This document shows, in pieces, positions 60,976 to 64,000 of a stretch of DNA of 64,000 bases. The translations under genes and the position numbers were made by a program. The stretch comes from an uncultured Pelagibacteraceae bacterium (GTDB lineage: Bacteria > Pseudomonadota > Alphaproteobacteria > Pelagibacterales > Pelagibacteraceae), in the NCBI GenBank assembly GCA_902628525.1, contig CACOMZ010000003.1:22386-86385 (forward strand), read 5' to 3'. The notes beneath the pieces were generated by a model. That model saw only the letters and a program-made list of their open reading frames with translations, was not told the DNA's origin and searched no databases. How positions within the stretch are numbered: position 1 is the stretch's first letter; the number at the start of each line of letters is the position of its first letter.

Positions 60976-63510
60976 CTAAACAATTATATTTATTAATTTA
61001 TTTTTGACATAAATTTTTTTTTTAATCTCAGTACCTTGAATATATTTATTTATTTTCTCATCATTTTTTATAATTTCAAATAACTCTTCCTCTGATTTAT
61101 CAGGCTCAATTTCTATTAAATTTCTTTTTTTCCCGTTTACTTGAATAACCAAATTAATTTTTTCATCTTTAATCATTTTTTCATCATATTTAGGCCATTT
61201 AACGTTAAATACGTTGATTAGTTCTAAGCACTCGTTTGAAAAATGCGGAATCACAGGCTGCATCGTAATTAAAATTTTATGATAATTTTCTAAGAGGGTG
61301 TCCTTTTTGTAATTTTTCTTTATCTGATTTGATAAAAAAGAATGTATTTCATGTAAATTTGCTACTAATTTATTATAACTAAAGTTTTCTAAATTATCAG
61401 TAATCTTTTTCAAAAACTTATTAGTATATTTTGACATTTCATCGTCAGAATCCTCTGAGTGATTTTGCTCGATTTTTTCAATAATTTTTGAATTTAAGGT
61501 CCATAATTTTTGTATGAATTTAAATGACGAGGCAATTCCTTCCTCTGACCATTGTACATCTTTTTCTGGTGGACTGTCAGATAGAATGAATAATCTAGCA
61601 GCATCAGCTCCATAGTTTGAAATAATTTTTTCCGGATCAATAATGTTTTTTTTTGATTTTGACATTGACTCTGATGGTCCAACTTTTACTTGTTTTGAAT
61701 TATCATTTTTTAAATATTTTTTACCATTAATTATTTCTATCTCATCTGGACTTACCCAATTATTATTAGGATCTTTATAGGTTTCATGGCAAACCATTCC
61801 TTGAGTAAACAAACCATCAAATGGTTCTTTTAAATTAATTTTTTCATTATCTATTGAGATTGCACGCATAAAAAATCTCGAATATAGTAAATGCAATATT
61901 GCATGTTCTACGCCGCCAATATATTGATCTACTGGCATCCAATATTTAGCCTCATCTTCATTAAAACCATAATTATTTTCATTGGGGGAACAAAATCTTA
62001 AAAAATACCAAGATGAGCAAACAAATGTATCTAATGTATCTGTCTCTCTTTTTAATTTTTTTCCATCAATTTCAATTTCTTTCCATTCTTTTATATGGTC
62101 GAGTGGATTACCTTTTACATTTAAATCAATTCCTTGAGGTAATTTAACCGGTAGCATCGAATCCGGAATTGTATGTATTTTGCCATTTTCATCATACGCC
62201 ACAGGAATTGGGCAGCCCCAGTATCTTTGTCTTGATACTCCCCAATCCTTCAATCTAAAATTAATTTTTTTTAATCCAAGATTCTTTTTCTCAAGAATTT
62301 TAATAGTTTCAATTACAGACACATCTGGAGCTTTAAGACCATTCAAGAATTCTGAATTTATTAATACACCTTCTCCTGGATAAGCTTCATCTGTTACTTC
62401 ATAATTATCATTTTCATCTAGTGGTCTCACAACTGTCTTAATTTCAAGGTTATATTTTTTTGCAAAGTCAAAATCTCTCTGATCATGACCTGGACATCCA
62501 AAAACAGCACCAAATCCATAATCCATTAAAACAAAATTTGCAAAAAATACAGGAACCTTTTGTTTTGGATTAAATGGATTAATTGCAAATAAATTAGTCT
62601 TAAAACCAATTTTTTCTCCTACAGCTATCGCTTCTTCTGTTGTCCCAGTTTTTGAGCATTCTTCCTTAAATTTCATGAATTTTGGATCATCCTTATAAAA
62701 TTTTGAAATTTCGTGGTCGGCTGAAAGAGCTAAGAAAGAAAATCCAAATAGAGTATCTGGTCTTGTAGTAAAACATTTAATTTTTTTAACTGGTAAATCA
62801 CCCTCAATTTTAAAATCTATTTCGCAACCAAAAGATTTTCCTATCCAATTTTTCTGCATAGTTTTTACTTTATTTGGCCAATTTTTTAAATTATCTAAAC
62901 CGTCTAATAAATCTTGTGAAAATTTAGTTATATTAAAAAACCATTGGCTTAGTTTTTTTCTCTCAACTACTGCACCAGATCGCCAGCCTTTTCCATCAAT
63001 TACCTGTTCATTAGCTAAAACAGTTTCATCAACTGGATCCCAATTTACATAATTTTCTTTTCTGTAAACTAATTTTTTTTCAAGTAGTTCTAAAAAAAAT
63101 CTTTGTTGATGCTTGTACTAGTCTTTAGAACAGGTAGAAATTTCTCTATCCCAATCAATTGATAATCCAAGTTTTTTTAATTGAGATTTCATATTTGCTA
63201 TATTTTCTTCAGTCCAATCTCTTGGATCTAATTTGTTTTCTTTTGCTGCATTTTCAGCAGGCATTCCAAAAGAATCCCACCCCATAGGATGTAGTACATT
63301 AAATCCTTGAAGCGTCTTATAACGTGCTAGAACATCACCAATTGTGTAATTCCTTACATGACCCATATGAATTTTTCCAGAGGGGTATGGGAACATTTCT
63401 AAGCAATAGAATTTTTTTTTATTTTTATCTACTTGAACAGAAAAAACTTTTTTTTCTTCCCAAGTTTTTTGCCACTTACTTTCTATAGATTTAAAATTAT
63501 ATCTTTCCAC
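60976..63510 (-). pseudogene. leuS: Leucyl-tRNA synthetase interrupted by one in-frame TAG at 63118..63120 (codon 131); otherwise intact
   Basis: N-part ...[25 protein letters not shown] and C-part [42 protein letters not shown]...[11 protein letters not shown] in the same frame; GTG start (63508..63510) giving [14 protein letters not shown]. Confidence 0.9.
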
Positions 63511-63511
63511 T

Positions 63512-63979
63512 TCAAAAAACACCACCAGATGTGTCAGGGTAAACGTAATCTTTGTTAGTATTTTCTTCTTTATTCTTTGTTTTATAACCTGCAGCTTTTT
63601 TAAGAATTTCTCTTTTAATCTCAGTAGATAAATTTCCACTCAAATTTGAAACGTTACAATTAATTAATGTACCATTAATTGTTCCGATCTCGTCTGAACT
63701 GATTGTTATTGAATGATCATCAAATGGACCAGAAACACCAGCTGCGTTATCTAGTTGGTATGATAGAGAAACGTTTAAACCGTTATCTAACTCACCACCA
63801 CCTGATACTGTGAATTGGTTTCCCATTGTAAATGAAGTTCCAGAGTTTTGTTCTTCACCACTGTAACCTCCGATACCGACTGAAGCTGCACCAGAAATGC
63901 TCATTGAACCAGCGTTTGCCGCTGATACAGAAACAAGTGATGCTGCTAAAGCAGTAAGACCTATTTTTTTAATGTTCAT
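63512..63979 (-). CDS. Porin-like secreted protein with an atypical, apparently chimeric C-terminus
   Basis: [59 protein letters not shown]...; switches after SSDEIGTI to a charged non-barrel tail. Confidence 0.7.
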   Translation of the reverse strand: MNIKKIGLTALAASLVSVSAANAGSMSISGAASVGIGGYSGEEQNSGTSFTMGNQFTVSGGGELDNGLNVSLSYQLDNAAGVSGPFDDHSITISSDEIGTINGTLINCNVSNLSGNLSTEIKREILKKAAGYKTKNKEENTNKDYVYPDTSGGVF

Positions 63980-64000
63980 ATTAATTACTCCTTATTTTTA

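Noticed and set aside
61494-61682. 62-aa minus-strand ORF within leuS, and 62180..62383 on the plus strand
   Set aside because: Alternative-frame ORFs inside conserved LeuRS coding sequence.
60976-63510. Genetic-code reassignment of TAG as an explanation for the leuS stop
   Set aside because: Other genes in the window end with TAG at the expected C-terminus (SDR at 6417..6419, holA at 59538..59540, parB at 59546..59548).
63118-63639. N-terminal extension [43 protein letters not shown] on the leuS fragment
   Set aside because: This is the out-of-frame overlap with the porin-like gene; LeuRS begins at GTG 63510 ([14 protein letters not shown]).
1-64000. CRISPR arrays, transposases, phage genes, toxin-antitoxin or restriction systems
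   Set aside because: Looked for by reading the ORFs and intergenic gaps; none supported.

Overview
The window is a compact, AT-rich alphaproteobacterial chromosome segment. Gene content, gene order and very small intergenic gaps look like SAR11/Pelagibacterales (inference, no search run). It starts inside the 3' end of argG and ends at the 5' end of a porin-like gene. Most of it is housekeeping: folD, hemC/D, tsaD, acs plus an acetate-type symporter, rpe, purH, ftsK, a malate-CoA ligase/malyl-CoA lyase cluster, hisBHAFE, hslVU, dnaQ-coaE-aroE-maf-ppsR, hemE-hemH-hemG, rho, mnmE-mnmG-rsmG-parA-parB, holA-lptE-leuS, and one tRNA-Gly(GCC). The observations I consider most worth checking are: (1) leuS carries a single in-frame amber codon at codon 131 in an otherwise intact frame; (2) the neighbouring porin reading frame looks chimeric, with a perfect 9-bp inverted repeat at the apparent junction; (3) a likely oriC lies between ppsR and hemE, and an exact parS palindrome lies inside rsmG; (4) a photolyase-related island holds an unusual protein with the FAD-binding domain first, a second photolyase-like protein, and a DUF2256-like 42-aa ORF missing from the ORF track; (5) mnmE has a promoter placed so that its transcript should be leaderless; (6) all nine convergent gene junctions overlap or abut (overlap of up to 11 nt, gap of at most 2 nt); (7) acetyl-CoA synthetase has a histone-like Lys/Arg-rich N-terminal tail; (8) a polysaccharide-lyase-like gene sits inside the his operon. 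I did not see a CRISPR array, prophage, transposon or classic defence system.
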